Source: Paenibacillus sp. EZ-K15
GTDB taxonomy: Bacteria; Bacillota; Bacilli; Paenibacillales; Paenibacillaceae
Direction of reading: 5' to 3'
Assembly (NCBI RefSeq): GCF_002573715.1
Contig: NZ_PDHM01000016.1
Location: forward strand, 475,649 to 539,648
DNA length: 64,000 bases
The notes under the pieces were generated by a model that saw nothing but the letters and a program-made list of their open reading frames with translations, was not told the origin of the DNA and ran no database searches. Position numbers and translations under genes: made by a program. Positions 8,767-17,746 of the stretch are shown one piece after another; the stretch's first letter is position 1; each line of letters opens with the position of its first letter.

Positions 8767-9228
8767 TTGCAGGATATTATGAATGGGCCAAGCCTCTTAT
8801 TTGTCGATATGCCGTCCAAGCCGTTATATCCGTTCGGATTCGGTCTTGGTTACAGCATGTTTGAATACGGATCTTCAACGATTTCTCAGAAGGAAATGAC
8901 GCTGGAAGAGCTTCGATCCGGAGGCCGCGTTGAGGTGAGCGTGGAAGTGAGAAACAGCGGAGACATGAAAGGACTTGAAACCGTACAGCTCTATATTCAA
9001 GGTGTTCAATCAGGAATTACCCGTCGTTTGCGGGAATTAAAAGGATTTAAAAAGATAGCGCTGGAGCCCGGTGATATAAATACCGTCACCTTCGAGCTTG
9101 GCTTTGAGGAATTGGCTATATGGAATCGAAACATGAAATTCGAAGTGGTCCCTTGTCGAGTCAATATCGTAGTGGGGGCTCATTCGGATTGGGAAACCGG
9201 CGTTGTTCAGTTAAGGTTTAAGTCCTAA
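8767..9228 (+). pseudogene. C-terminal remnant of a GH3 glycoside hydrolase (fibronectin III-like domain)
   Basis: Only the last roughly 150 residues of a GH3 beta-glucosidase/xylosidase survive. YPFGFGLGYSMFEYGSS is the junction that precedes the family's C-terminal Fn3-like domain, followed by VEVSVEVRNSGDMKGLETVQLYIQ, RELKGFKKIALEPG and FELGFEELAIWNRNMKFEV. Both catalytic domains (TIM barrel with the nucleophile Asp, and the second alpha/beta domain) are absent. Upstream is only the mqo terminator and about 50 bases of AT-rich DNA, with no ribosome site at the first Met. It is a deletion remnant, not a working enzyme. It parallels the truncated GH88 stub at 2.4 kb. Confidence 0.8.
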
Positions 9229-9284
9229 AACGAAGCTGAAACAAAAAAGGGTTCTTATACATTAGCACGATGCATCGATACTTG

Positions 9285-9312
9285 GAGGCAGCATTCAACG
9301 CTGTCTCTTTTT
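9285..9312 (+). terminator. Terminator downstream of the GH3 remnant
   Basis: GAGGCAGC and GCTGTCTC pair with one G-U, followed by T5; probably the original terminator of the GH3 gene. Confidence 0.65.
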
Positions 9313-9420
9313 GTCGTGAATGAGCACTTACGTTGACTTGAAAAAGGAATTGGGATATCATTTTAGAAATCAAGGAAAATATTATCGTTTTATTATTTTC
9401 CGAACGAGGAGGTACACCTA

Positions 9421-9981
9421 TTGAGAGACCGCATTGTTGAGGCGGCAAGCCATGAAATCAGGAGAAGGGGATTACGATTTACGATGGGGGACCTTGCCAA
9501 ACGGGTGGGTATGAGCACAAAGACGCTGTACGGATGCTTCCCTTCCAAGGATGTGCTGATTGCAACGATTCTTCATGAGGCCATTATCGAACTTCAAGAT
9601 AAAGAAAAGGAAATCATGGCTAATCCTGATCTGACTACACTCGATAAACTTAAGCGATGCCTCATCCTCATTCCGACTGATTTTCAGTTTATCGGATTAA
9701 ACCTCATAACCGAGCTCCAGCGTTATTATCCTGATCAATGGAAGACGCTGGATCAATTTCTGAATAAGCAATGGGACAGCATCACTGAACTATTTCACGA
9801 AGGAATCAATCAAGGATTGTTGCGCCCTTTTAATACCAAAATATTTATTGATTTGTATGTGGGAGGCCTTTATCGATTAATTGAGAACTCGTCTGATCAT
9901 AAAAGCAGCATCACGCTTCAGGAGAGTCTGCGGGATATGGGAGAGATCCTTTTATCCGGGATTATCAAGAAGGAAGGTTGA
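9421..9981 (+). CDS. TetR/AcrR-family regulator
   Basis: 186 residues. The N-terminal helix-turn-helix is clear: RIVEAASHEIRRRGLRFTMGDLAKRVGMSTKTLYGCFPSKDVLI. The remaining helical domain should bind a ligand. Translation begins at TTG, with GAGGAGG eight bases ahead and no upstream ATG. It sits 36 bases before a DUF5360 membrane protein gene and is probably co-transcribed with it. In Bacillus subtilis, as recalled, yvaD (DUF5360) lies near yvaF (a TetR-type regulator), so the pairing appears conserved. The ligand is unknown. Confidence 0.88.
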   Translation: MRDRIVEAASHEIRRRGLRFTMGDLAKRVGMSTKTLYGCFPSKDVLIATILHEAIIELQDKEKEIMANPDLTTLDKLKRCLILIPTDFQFIGLNLITELQRYYPDQWKTLDQFLNKQWDSITELFHEGINQGLLRPFNTKIFIDLYVGGLYRLIENSSDHKSSITLQESLRDMGEILLSGIIKKEG

Positions 9982-10017
9982 ACCATCATTAGATCAAAGG
10001 AGAAGAGAGGGTATCAC

Positions 10018-10413
10018 TTGAGTAAAACATTAAAAGGTTTGTTTTTATTTACGGATATCGGATTTATCTTGTATTGGATTGTTACCGCGCTAGCCTTAAT
10101 CCCTAAGGAATATTTATATCAGGATTATACCAATGAGCTGTTAGTGGTTTGGAACTGGTCGTTCTTCCCGCTGGATATATTCATTTCCATCACCGGGATG
10201 TACAGTATTTACTTACATAAACATATGAATATAAAATGGAGAAGTTTTGCCTTAATCTCGCTCATCCTGACGTTTTGTTCCGGACTGCAAGCAATCGCTT
10301 TTTGGATCATGAAGTCCGATTTTGACATCATGTGGTGGGTGCCTAACCTGTACCTCATGTTATATCCATTATACTTCATCCCAAAACTGCTTGAGACCAA
10401 GGAGCCGCGTTAA
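10018..10413 (+). CDS. DUF5360 (YvaD-like) four-helix membrane protein
   Basis: 131 residues with four predicted membrane helices: LFLFTDIGFILYWIVTALAL, WNWSFFPLDIFISITGMYSIYL, SFALISLILTFCSGLQAIAFW and WVPNLYLMLYPLYFIPK. The start is TTG at 10018 with AGAGAGGG nearby. The pattern matches YvaD-type DUF5360 proteins, whose function is unknown. It follows the TetR gene and is probably its regulated partner. A weak hairpin (AGCCGCG/CACGGCT) followed by TTTATTTG at 10401-10436 may end the unit. Confidence 0.75.
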   Translation: MSKTLKGLFLFTDIGFILYWIVTALALIPKEYLYQDYTNELLVVWNWSFFPLDIFISITGMYSIYLHKHMNIKWRSFALISLILTFCSGLQAIAFWIMKSDFDIMWWVPNLYLMLYPLYFIPKLLETKEPR

Positions 10414-10436
10414 TTCACGGCTTTATTTGTTTTTCG

Positions 10437-10762
10437 TTTCACTGTGTCGGATGAGTGTTCGATAAAAGTCTCTACCGACATATTCTGAGCTCCTACGAAA
10501 AAAAGGGCTAAAGGACCATACGGTTCGTATAACTTTAAGTATTTTATACACGGGAAATTCTTGAGGTACATGGTAAACTCAATAGTGGATCCCCCATTTT
10601 CTGTAATAAAGCAGAAACTTGATTGGAATGAAACGATGATTCTGTATAAAGAGAGGAGGAATGTATCCTAGAGCTATGACAAAAATGCCCGCATGAACCT
10701 TGTTATTAGTACGTATTCGGGGGCAGTCCAATTGGATTCCTACTATTAGTGGAGGTGTATTG
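10437..10762. other. Intergenic leader region before the helveticin-like gene
   Basis: No gene is supported. A GAGAGGAGG block at 10651-10660 is followed almost immediately by a 12-codon ATG frame, too close to be a good start. An inverted pair TGTCGG/CCGACA lies near 10446-10482. A second strong ribosome site (GGAGGT, 10751) serves the next gene. Confidence 0.35.
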
Positions 10763-11755
10763 ATGATTGACGTTCAAGGGTTGAACCATATGAAAAGGCA
10801 CTTAAAAATTCTCACGTCCGCAATACTTGCAGCTCTCGTGTTTTGTTTGTCCGGATTGCCCGCATTCGCGGCAGCTCCTGAGAAAACGATCAATGCTTCA
10901 GCAACGCTCGCCTACAATTTAAAGGGGCTTAATCATAACGTGGCAGTTCAAAAGGCTTATATCGCGGATAAATATCTCTATGTCACACAGCGGTCGAAGG
11001 GAAATTGCTATCTTTCAAGACTGCTCATTAACGGGAAAGACGCTACTTATGTAGATGAAATGACCGTCACGAATACCGGCCACTGCCAAACGCTGGATAT
11101 GTATACGTACAACGGCATCAATTACTTTTATTTCAGTTCAAAGGCAGATCCTTCAACGGACTATTACTGGTCGCTGCAGGTAGCAAGACTTCAATATTCG
11201 GCTGGCAAAACCGTAGATTATACGGATTTGCATCGTTTCACTTATATGAATTATGCCAATAAAACGGGGGCAAGGCTAGGTGAGACCTACCGTGTGGATG
11301 GCGGCGGCAACAGTACTCATACGGTGTTCCGCGTACAGACGAAAGAAGGGACTGTAACTTGGTCCATTTATGACACGGTCGCACTCAATAAGCTTCTGGA
11401 CAGCAATGAGCAGGTGCGGATGGACAGCGCAGCTGCGGTTAACGCCGCCGTTGGCAGCTTTACGCAGTCGGGCAGTGCAATCGTAAGACCGAACGGATCC
11501 TTCCAGGGGGCCGATATGCTCGGTCAGACGAAAATCTATACATCAGGCGGTGCGGAAGGCGACATCCCGCAGATTGCCATGATGACAAACGCAGGAACAT
11601 ACAAAACCCTCGTGAAAATCACGAATGTGGGGAACCATGAAATCGAGGGAGTGCAGACAAAGAACGGCAACGTTTATTTTACGATCGTTACGGACCCGGT
11701 AAACAAAAAAGATACGCAAAAAGTGTATTACGTTCCGGACAGCATATTTAATTAA
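10763..11755 (+). CDS. Secreted helveticin-J-family protein (class III bacteriocin-like)
   Basis: 330 residues with a signal peptide (ILTSAILAALVFCLSGLPAFAAAPE) and a beta-rich mature chain. VAVQKAYIADKYLYVTQRS, CYLSRLLINGKDATYVDEM, GHCQTLDMYTYNGINYFYF and the late QTKIYTSGGAEGDIPQIAMM resemble helveticin J, a large heat-labile bacteriocin of lactobacilli, and homologues found in Bacillales. Whether the Paenibacillus forms kill bacteria or bind surface glycans is not established. The ATG at 10763 has GGAGGT six bases ahead; an internal ATG at 10790 would give a shorter n-region but lacks a good site. No immunity gene is recognisable next to it; the downstream gene is a secreted phosphodiesterase-fold protein. 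Confidence 0.7.
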   Translation: MIDVQGLNHMKRHLKILTSAILAALVFCLSGLPAFAAAPEKTINASATLAYNLKGLNHNVAVQKAYIADKYLYVTQRSKGNCYLSRLLINGKDATYVDEMTVTNTGHCQTLDMYTYNGINYFYFSSKADPSTDYYWSLQVARLQYSAGKTVDYTDLHRFTYMNYANKTGARLGETYRVDGGGNSTHTVFRVQTKEGTVTWSIYDTVALNKLLDSNEQVRMDSAAAVNAAVGSFTQSGSAIVRPNGSFQGADMLGQTKIYTSGGAEGDIPQIAMMTNAGTYKTLVKITNVGNHEIEGVQTKNGNVYFTIVTDPVNKKDTQKVYYVPDSIFN

Positions 11756-11840
11756 TTTCCACGCGAGTCAGGCGCTGAGAATGGTAACAACAGTAAAGGT
11801 AGCTTAGTTTGGCATTCGACAATGAAAGGGAGATTCGTCC

Positions 11841-12659
11841 ATGAAAAAGAGCGTCATCTCATTTATCGCTTGCCTGTTGTTTGTTCCCATGTTTACAACG
11901 GGTGTGCTGGCGGCTGGAAAAGGACAAGGCAAAGAAGTAAGCACAACGGTGATGTCTTACAACATCCATCACGGGGTTGGATTGGATGAGCAGTTAAGCC
12001 TGCAAAGAATCGCTGATGTCATCCGTGATTCCGGCGCAGAGATTGTCGGCCTTCAAGAAGTGGACCGGTTTTACGGGGAACGAAGCGACTTTCAAGACCA
12101 AGCAAAGGAATTGGCGGGTTTGCTAGGTTATCACTATGCTTATGGTGCCAATCTTGATTTGGAACCTGCGGAAGGTCAGACGAATAACCGCCAGTATGGA
12201 ACAGCCATCATTAGCAAGTATCCGATCCTTCGATCCGAGAATGTTTTGCTAAGCAGCTTCGGGAAGGAGCAACGCGGTGTCCTTCATGCTGTTGTAAATC
12301 TGAAGGGGATCCACGTGGATGTGTACAACACGCATCTTGGACTGGATGTCACCAGCAGAACGGCACAGGCGCAGGAAATCATTGAGCTTGCATCAGCCTC
12401 TGAGGGACCGGCGCTGCTGATGGGCGATTTCAACGCAGAACCAGACAGTTCAGAGTTTAAATTGCTGCTGGACAGCGGTTTATTCGTAAACAGCTTTCAG
12501 GGAATTGAAGATGCCTATACATTTCCTGTAATCAATCCGTCGGCAACGATCGATTACATTCTGACCTCTCTAGCTGTTCAGCATTCGAATCAGCGCGTGA
12601 TCTATACGGAAGCTTCGGATCATCTGCCTATCGCAGCCGAAGTATCATTCAAGCGTTAA
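11841..12659 (+). CDS. Secreted endonuclease/exonuclease/phosphatase-family hydrolase
   Basis: 272 residues: a signal peptide (SFIACLLFVPMFTTGVLAAG) followed by a complete EEP fold. The metal and catalytic signatures are all present: VMSYNIHHG, LQEVDRF (metal Glu), NTHLGL (His), MGDFNAEP (Asp and Asn), ATIDYIL and ASDHLPI (final Asp-His). The fold cleaves phosphodiesters in DNA, RNA, sphingomyelin or phosphoinositides, and the substrate cannot be read from sequence. AAAGGGAG lies eight bases before the ATG. It follows the helveticin-like gene by 85 bases without a terminator between, so the two secreted proteins may be co-expressed. Confidence 0.88.
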   Translation: MKKSVISFIACLLFVPMFTTGVLAAGKGQGKEVSTTVMSYNIHHGVGLDEQLSLQRIADVIRDSGAEIVGLQEVDRFYGERSDFQDQAKELAGLLGYHYAYGANLDLEPAEGQTNNRQYGTAIISKYPILRSENVLLSSFGKEQRGVLHAVVNLKGIHVDVYNTHLGLDVTSRTAQAQEIIELASASEGPALLMGDFNAEPDSSEFKLLLDSGLFVNSFQGIEDAYTFPVINPSATIDYILTSLAVQHSNQRVIYTEASDHLPIAAEVSFKR

Positions 12660-12716
12660 GACAGGGCATAAGATTAGGTCCAAACATGATTTAAGCAGGA
12701 CATAACAATGATCAAG

Positions 12717-12752
12717 AGGCTACCCCCGGCATTTGCTTGGGGTAGCCTTATT
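12717..12752 (+). terminator. Terminator after the EEP hydrolase
   Basis: AGGCTACCCC and GGGGTAGCCT form a perfect 10-bp stem followed by TTATTC. Confidence 0.8.
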
Positions 12753-12859
12753 CGTATGAGGAGATGAATCGATATTCTTCCCTTTACAGTTTTTTTACCG
12801 TTCTGTCTATATCCACAAAATAGGTTATGCTACGATACAAGCACAAGGAGGGAGCGTGC

Positions 12860-14272
12860 ATGATCACTTGGAGATTACCGCTGGTTGCATTGATGTGCTT
12901 GAGCATAACCGTTACAGGGTGCATGCAAGGTGGCAAAGGGCAGGGCTCTGACCGTATATTTTCGCACTCATCGGCATCGGATATGTCTGGTGCCGAAGAA
13001 AAGACAAAGCTGAGATTCTGGTCAACGGGGCGCCATGACGCGAATTATATCAAAGAGGTCATTCATCGTTATAACCAAGAGAATTCCGATCTTATTGAGG
13101 TTGAGATGACGGTTATGGCAGATGATTTTGCCCAATCGCTTGATTTATCATTTGCCAGCGAGCAATCCCCTGATATCTTCACCCCGATCGATCTTGCTGA
13201 AATGACCCGAAAAGGCTATGTAGAGCCTTTGAATGAATATTTAACGCCCGAGATCCGAAACAGGTTCGGGAAGCAAGCCTTTATTGAAGGATATAATGTG
13301 TTTGATCCATACATATACAGCCTTCCCAACAGCGGATCTACTTTGCGGCTTATTTATAATGTGGAGCTGTTTGAGCGGGCCGGCATAACCTCGCCTCCGA
13401 AATCACTTGACGAGTTGGTGGAGGCGGCGAGCCGGATCACCGAAATTGGAAAAGCGGATGGCGTTTACGGTTTTGCTCTACCCTATAAAATTCCTGCCAG
13501 CGCTCTTGGCCGGTCAGCCGTTCCGATTGCGGAAATAAGCGGAATCAGCGGCGATGGTTATGACTTTTCAACAGGCATCTATGATTTTACGGGTTTTATA
13601 CCGATTATTAGCGCGTTTCGGACCATGATGGAGAACGGCAGTACGCTGCCGGGATCAGAATCCCTGGACATCGATCCGCTTCGTGCGCAGTTTGCCGACG
13701 GGAAGATCGGGATGTATCTGTCCTATTCTTCGGAACCCAGCATTTATAAGTTTCAGTTTCCGGCCAAGATCAAGTGGGGAGCTGCACTTCCCCCATCGAT
13801 TGACGGAACCTATAAAGGAGTGATCAATCAGGGAGTTGGAGCGACAAGGTGGTTATCGATTAGCAGCCAGTCAAAGCACAAGGAGGAAGCTTGGAAGTTT
13901 CTCCGTTATATGTATAGCGATGAAGTGCTGATCGGGTATCAGGAAGCCGGACTTGGCATTTTATCCGTGGATGCGATAGCCGCTAAAGCCAGGAAACCCG
14001 ATATCGACGGCATCACCGGCTTTTTTCCAGGTGATTATGACGGGATATGGCCTGCATCGCCTCAAGGATTCAAACCAAAAGGAAAGGAGTGGGAGGACGA
14101 ATTCGTCAAGTACATCATGATCGGCGGAGATCTTGATCGTTTGGTTGAGGATCTGAACGCGCGTTACAACGCAGTATTAGATCAGGAACGGGCCGCCGGC
14201 AGAGTGAATATGCAAGCTATACCGTCATTTGATCCGCTGCATCCTCAGGATGTCTCATGGCAAAGTGATTGA
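12860..14272 (+). CDS. Sugar-binding lipoprotein without cognate permeases (sensor-associated)
   Basis: 470-residue extracellular solute-binding protein of the sugar (family 1) type. Signal peptide and lipobox SITVTGC place it on the outer face of the membrane. KLRFWSTGRHDANYIKEVIHRY, SPDIFTPIDLAEMTRKGYVEPL, LIYNVELFERAGITSPPKSLDEL and EEAWKFLRYMYS are family landmarks. The ATG at 12860 has AAGGAGG eight bases ahead; an earlier in-frame ATG lacks a site and would spoil the signal peptide. The next genes are a kinase, a response regulator and a GH95-like enzyme, with no permease before the next locus, so a sensing role is more likely than uptake. Confidence 0.88.
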   Translation: MITWRLPLVALMCLSITVTGCMQGGKGQGSDRIFSHSSASDMSGAEEKTKLRFWSTGRHDANYIKEVIHRYNQENSDLIEVEMTVMADDFAQSLDLSFASEQSPDIFTPIDLAEMTRKGYVEPLNEYLTPEIRNRFGKQAFIEGYNVFDPYIYSLPNSGSTLRLIYNVELFERAGITSPPKSLDELVEAASRITEIGKADGVYGFALPYKIPASALGRSAVPIAEISGISGDGYDFSTGIYDFTGFIPIISAFRTMMENGSTLPGSESLDIDPLRAQFADGKIGMYLSYSSEPSIYKFQFPAKIKWGAALPPSIDGTYKGVINQGVGATRWLSISSQSKHKEEAWKFLRYMYSDEVLIGYQEAGLGILSVDAIAAKARKPDIDGITGFFPGDYDGIWPASPQGFKPKGKEWEDEFVKYIMIGGDLDRLVEDLNARYNAVLDQERAAGRVNMQAIPSFDPLHPQDVSWQSD

Positions 14273-14331
14273 TCTACTATTACGGACAACTGCAGCCACA
14301 GCCGAAACTTAGAGACGGAGGATGTTGATCT

Positions 14332-16095
14332 ATGCTCTACCGATTATCGTTCAGACGCCGAATCTGGATCGCGTTTATGCTCATTGTCATCTTTGCGGTT
14401 ACTACCGCAGGCGCGTTAAGCTACATGATCGCGGAGGAAGTTGTGAAGGACAACGCTTATCAGCTAAGTCAGGAAACAATTCATCAAACTTCGAAGGTGT
14501 TAGATGAGAAGCTGAATCATATCACGCAAGCGGTTTACTCGATGATGGTCAATACCGCATACCGAAGAGCGTTAGGAATGGACAGCAGTTACTCGGAGGC
14601 GGAGAATTATTATACACATCTGTCCGGGCTGCAATCGACATTTGTGCAGACCAAGCTGTATGAACCTGTTATCGATTCTATACTTATCGCCACGCGTGAG
14701 GGTGACTATTACCAGACAAGTCAGCAGCGTAACTTCTCCCATTCGTTCTATGAATCGGAGCTGTATACGCTTATCAAAAGCGAGAAGCGCAAATTATGGG
14801 TGGCCGGTCATGAGGACCGTTTCTTTTCCAGCAGGGAGAACGTCATTTCCTTTGTAATGGAGGGCATACCCTCCCATTACATCGAGGACATTTTCGTTGT
14901 AGCGAATGTCAAAATCGACTCGATCCGATCCTTAATTGCCTCGGAGGATAAAAATCGCAAACAGTTCCATCTCTTGGCCTCATCCGATGGGAGCGATGTG
15001 CTGTTAAACGATTCCATCATCGCGGATACGCTGAAACATGAGCCTAAATATAGGGAGGCCTTAACAGCTGAGCAGGGAAGCTTTGAGTATTCGGATCAAG
15101 GTTATGAGTACCTGGTTAACTTTACCAAGCTGGGTGGTGTGAAGGAGTGGACGTTATTTAGCTTCCTGCCTAAATCGGAGTTGATGAAGCAGATGGGCAG
15201 CATCAAGCTGACCATTCTCGGAGTTATTACGGGATGCTTGCTCGTGTCGTTTGCTTTTGCCAATATGCTGACCCGATTGCTTATAAGACCGTTAAGCCAT
15301 CTGCAATCGCTTATGAAACGGGTGGAGATGAACGATCTTAACGTACGTTATGAAAGCGAATACAATGATGAGATTACGCAGGTCGGTTATCGTTTTAACC
15401 GGATGCTGGAAGAGCTTAATGAAATGTTTGACGTTGTGAAGCAGGCAGAGAAGGATAAACGCCAGTCCGAGATGAAAGCCCTGCAAGCTCAAATTGATCC
15501 TCATTTTCTATATAACACGCTTAACACGGTTTACTGGAAGTGCCAGCTGAATCAATTGGAGGATGTTCAGGAAATGGTGCTGTCCTTATCACAGCTGTTT
15601 CAGCTCGGCCTCAATCGCGGCAAAGAGATGACGACGCTTGCACATGAGCTTCTCCACGTGGAGCAGTATTTAAAAATTCAGCAGAAATGCTATGAAACGC
15701 TGTTTACTTACACCATCGAGGTTGATCCCTTAGTGGATATGCAGCACCCGATCTTGAAAATCATGCTGCAGCCGCTGGTTGAAAATTCAATCCTGCATGG
15801 TTTTAACGATCGCAATGAGGGCGGGTTCATTCGGATTCAGGTGAAACAGGATAGCACCTATCTGTACTTCATCGTAGAAGATAACGGTATGGGACTGAAC
15901 GAGAAGGATCCAGTTGATCCCCTTCTTCGACAATTGGCACCCTCAGCTACATCCGGTTATGCGTTATATAATGTCCGATTGCGATTACAGCTTCAGTATG
16001 GAAGCATAGCTGATTTGCACATGGAAAGCGAACCTAATGTATGTACCCGAGTCTCAATTATCATCCCCCGTTACCCACAACTCGAAGGGAGTTGA
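14332..16095 (+). CDS. YesM-type sensor histidine kinase
   Basis: 587 residues: TM helix about 11-33, an extracellular sensing region to about 290, a second TM about 291-313, HAMP about 315-370, then a His_kinase (YesM/LytS-like) module with the phospho-acceptor in QIDPHFLYNTLN (His391) and a GHKL ATPase (LQPLVENSILHGF about 480, VEDNGMGL). These kinases sense carbohydrates or envelope state and phosphorylate an AraC-type partner. GGAGG lies ten bases before the ATG. The gene lies between the binding lipoprotein and the response regulator, with only nine bases to the latter, so the three are probably one unit. Confidence 0.93.
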   Translation: MLYRLSFRRRIWIAFMLIVIFAVTTAGALSYMIAEEVVKDNAYQLSQETIHQTSKVLDEKLNHITQAVYSMMVNTAYRRALGMDSSYSEAENYYTHLSGLQSTFVQTKLYEPVIDSILIATREGDYYQTSQQRNFSHSFYESELYTLIKSEKRKLWVAGHEDRFFSSRENVISFVMEGIPSHYIEDIFVVANVKIDSIRSLIASEDKNRKQFHLLASSDGSDVLLNDSIIADTLKHEPKYREALTAEQGSFEYSDQGYEYLVNFTKLGGVKEWTLFSFLPKSELMKQMGSIKLTILGVITGCLLVSFAFANMLTRLLIRPLSHLQSLMKRVEMNDLNVRYESEYNDEITQVGYRFNRMLEELNEMFDVVKQAEKDKRQSEMKALQAQIDPHFLYNTLNTVYWKCQLNQLEDVQEMVLSLSQLFQLGLNRGKEMTTLAHELLHVEQYLKIQQKCYETLFTYTIEVDPLVDMQHPILKIMLQPLVENSILHGFNDRNEGGFIRIQVKQDSTYLYFIVEDNGMGLNEKDPVDPLLRQLAPSATSGYALYNVRLRLQLQYGSIADLHMESEPNVCTRVSIIIPRYPQLEGS

Positions 16096-16104
16096 CTTAA
16101 GCCG

Positions 16105-17733
16105 ATGAGCGCAATAACGACAACGATTTGCTTCATTGATGACATTCAGAGTGTCGTCGATGGCATATCCAAGCAAATCAACTGGGAACATCATGGGATA
16201 TCCGTATGCGGGACGGCAATCAATGGAGAAGACGGACTCATGTTGATCACCTCGTGCAAACCGGATATCATCGTGACCGATATTCGAATGCCGAAGCTCG
16301 ATGGTCTGGAATTGACTCGACGCGTCAAAGAGCTGCTGCCTCGAAGCAAAGTCATATTGATGACAGGTTTCAGCGATTTTGAATATGCCAGGCAAGCGGT
16401 TCAGCTTGGGGCGTTTGACTTCATAACGAAGCCCTTTTCACTGGCTCATATCGAGGAAATTGTTGTAAAGGCCAAAAAAGAAATTGAAGCGATACGAAAC
16501 CAAGAGGATCATATCGCTGAATTAGAGCAGCGGGTTCAGGAGAGCATGCCGTTCCTGCGTCAGGAATTGTTCACGTTATTATTACATCATAAGGTGGACG
16601 AACATGAGGCGGAGCAGCGGTGGGAATATGTAAAGCCGGATCTGGAGTCCAGGCATCTGCTCGTCATGATTCTTGAAATCGATGGATTTGATGACAAGCA
16701 TCGAGATTCACCGATGAATGAACTGGAGCTCGCCCGGTTTGCATTGAAGAATATTACGGAGGAGACCATCGCTTTGTATACAAGGGGGATGGTATTCCGA
16801 GATTCGGCTAACCGCCTGGTAGCGGTGTTGAATACACCGTTATCAGCTTCAGCGGCAGCCATAGCAGAAGCGTGCTGTCAGCATGTTAGATTATATACTT
16901 CATTAACGATATCCATAGGAATTGGCAGATCCGTAACGCATATCCATGAACTGTACTCATCGTATGATCAGGCTTTGCATGCCCTGTCATACCATTTCTA
17001 TACCGGAGGCAACGCGGTGATTTCATATGAAGATGTAGCTAATACGGAAATGTCCTTGCCGCGCAGCATACGGACCGCAGAGCAGGAAATGGTATATGCC
17101 TTACAATCCGGAAACGTCGACCAAACCTTACTGACGCTCGATCATATCCTGAATGAGTTTACGGACAGGTCGCCGCTTCCCAAGCCGGAATACTTCATCA
17201 GCCTCTACTACGAGCTGGCGTACATGATGCTCAGGGCGATTCAAGATAAGGTACCGATGAATGAACTGTCCGATTTGAACATGATCGTTCGGGAAGGGCG
17301 GGTCAGCTCGGAGAGGTCCTTAACGGACATGAAGAAGATTCTGCATAGCATCGTGACGCTAGGCTGTGAACGCATCGAGAATCAGAATCGCTCCACCGCC
17401 GCAAAAATCATCCAGGAAGCCATTCATTATGTGAAATCCAATCTGGATCAGGACCTCAGCTTAAGTGCTAGCGCGAAGGCAGTTCACTTGAGCCCGAGTT
17501 ATTTTGCCGGCTTATTCAAGAAAGTGACGGGAATGGCATTTAGTCAATTTGTCACTCAAGAACGGATGGAGCTGGCCAAGCGGCTGCTCTTGGAGGATCG
17601 GCAAATCCAGGAGATTGCGGAGTCGCTTGGTTATGTGGAGCGGCGGTATTTTACCGACGTGTTCAAAAAATATACGCAGATGACACCATCGGAATTCAAG
17701 CAAGCACACATAAGAAACAATATTTCATTGTAA
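16105..17733 (+). CDS. YesN-type response regulator with AraC DNA-binding domain
   Basis: 542 residues. An N-terminal receiver domain has its acidic pocket at IDD and phospho-Asp59 in IIVTDIRMPKLDG, with the conserved switch Thr/Lys in LMTGF and FITKPF. A long middle region follows, then two AraC helix-turn-helix motifs in the last 100 residues (LSLSASAKAVHLSPSYFAGL and IQEIAESLGYVERRYFTDVF). It should activate the adjacent hydrolase gene, and perhaps its own unit, when phosphorylated by the kinase upstream. A GGGAG sequence precedes the ATG at moderate distance. Confidence 0.93.
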   Translation: MSAITTTICFIDDIQSVVDGISKQINWEHHGISVCGTAINGEDGLMLITSCKPDIIVTDIRMPKLDGLELTRRVKELLPRSKVILMTGFSDFEYARQAVQLGAFDFITKPFSLAHIEEIVVKAKKEIEAIRNQEDHIAELEQRVQESMPFLRQELFTLLLHHKVDEHEAEQRWEYVKPDLESRHLLVMILEIDGFDDKHRDSPMNELELARFALKNITEETIALYTRGMVFRDSANRLVAVLNTPLSASAAAIAEACCQHVRLYTSLTISIGIGRSVTHIHELYSSYDQALHALSYHFYTGGNAVISYEDVANTEMSLPRSIRTAEQEMVYALQSGNVDQTLLTLDHILNEFTDRSPLPKPEYFISLYYELAYMMLRAIQDKVPMNELSDLNMIVREGRVSSERSLTDMKKILHSIVTLGCERIENQNRSTAAKIIQEAIHYVKSNLDQDLSLSASAKAVHLSPSYFAGLFKKVTGMAFSQFVTQERMELAKRLLLEDRQIQEIAESLGYVERRYFTDVFKKYTQMTPSEFKQAHIRNNISL

Positions 17734-17746
17734 TAGGAGGGATATC

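Noticed and set aside
10660..10696. Twelve-codon frame behind GAGAGGAGG upstream of the helveticin-like gene
   Set aside because: The start codon is only one base from the ribosome site and the peptide has no notable features.
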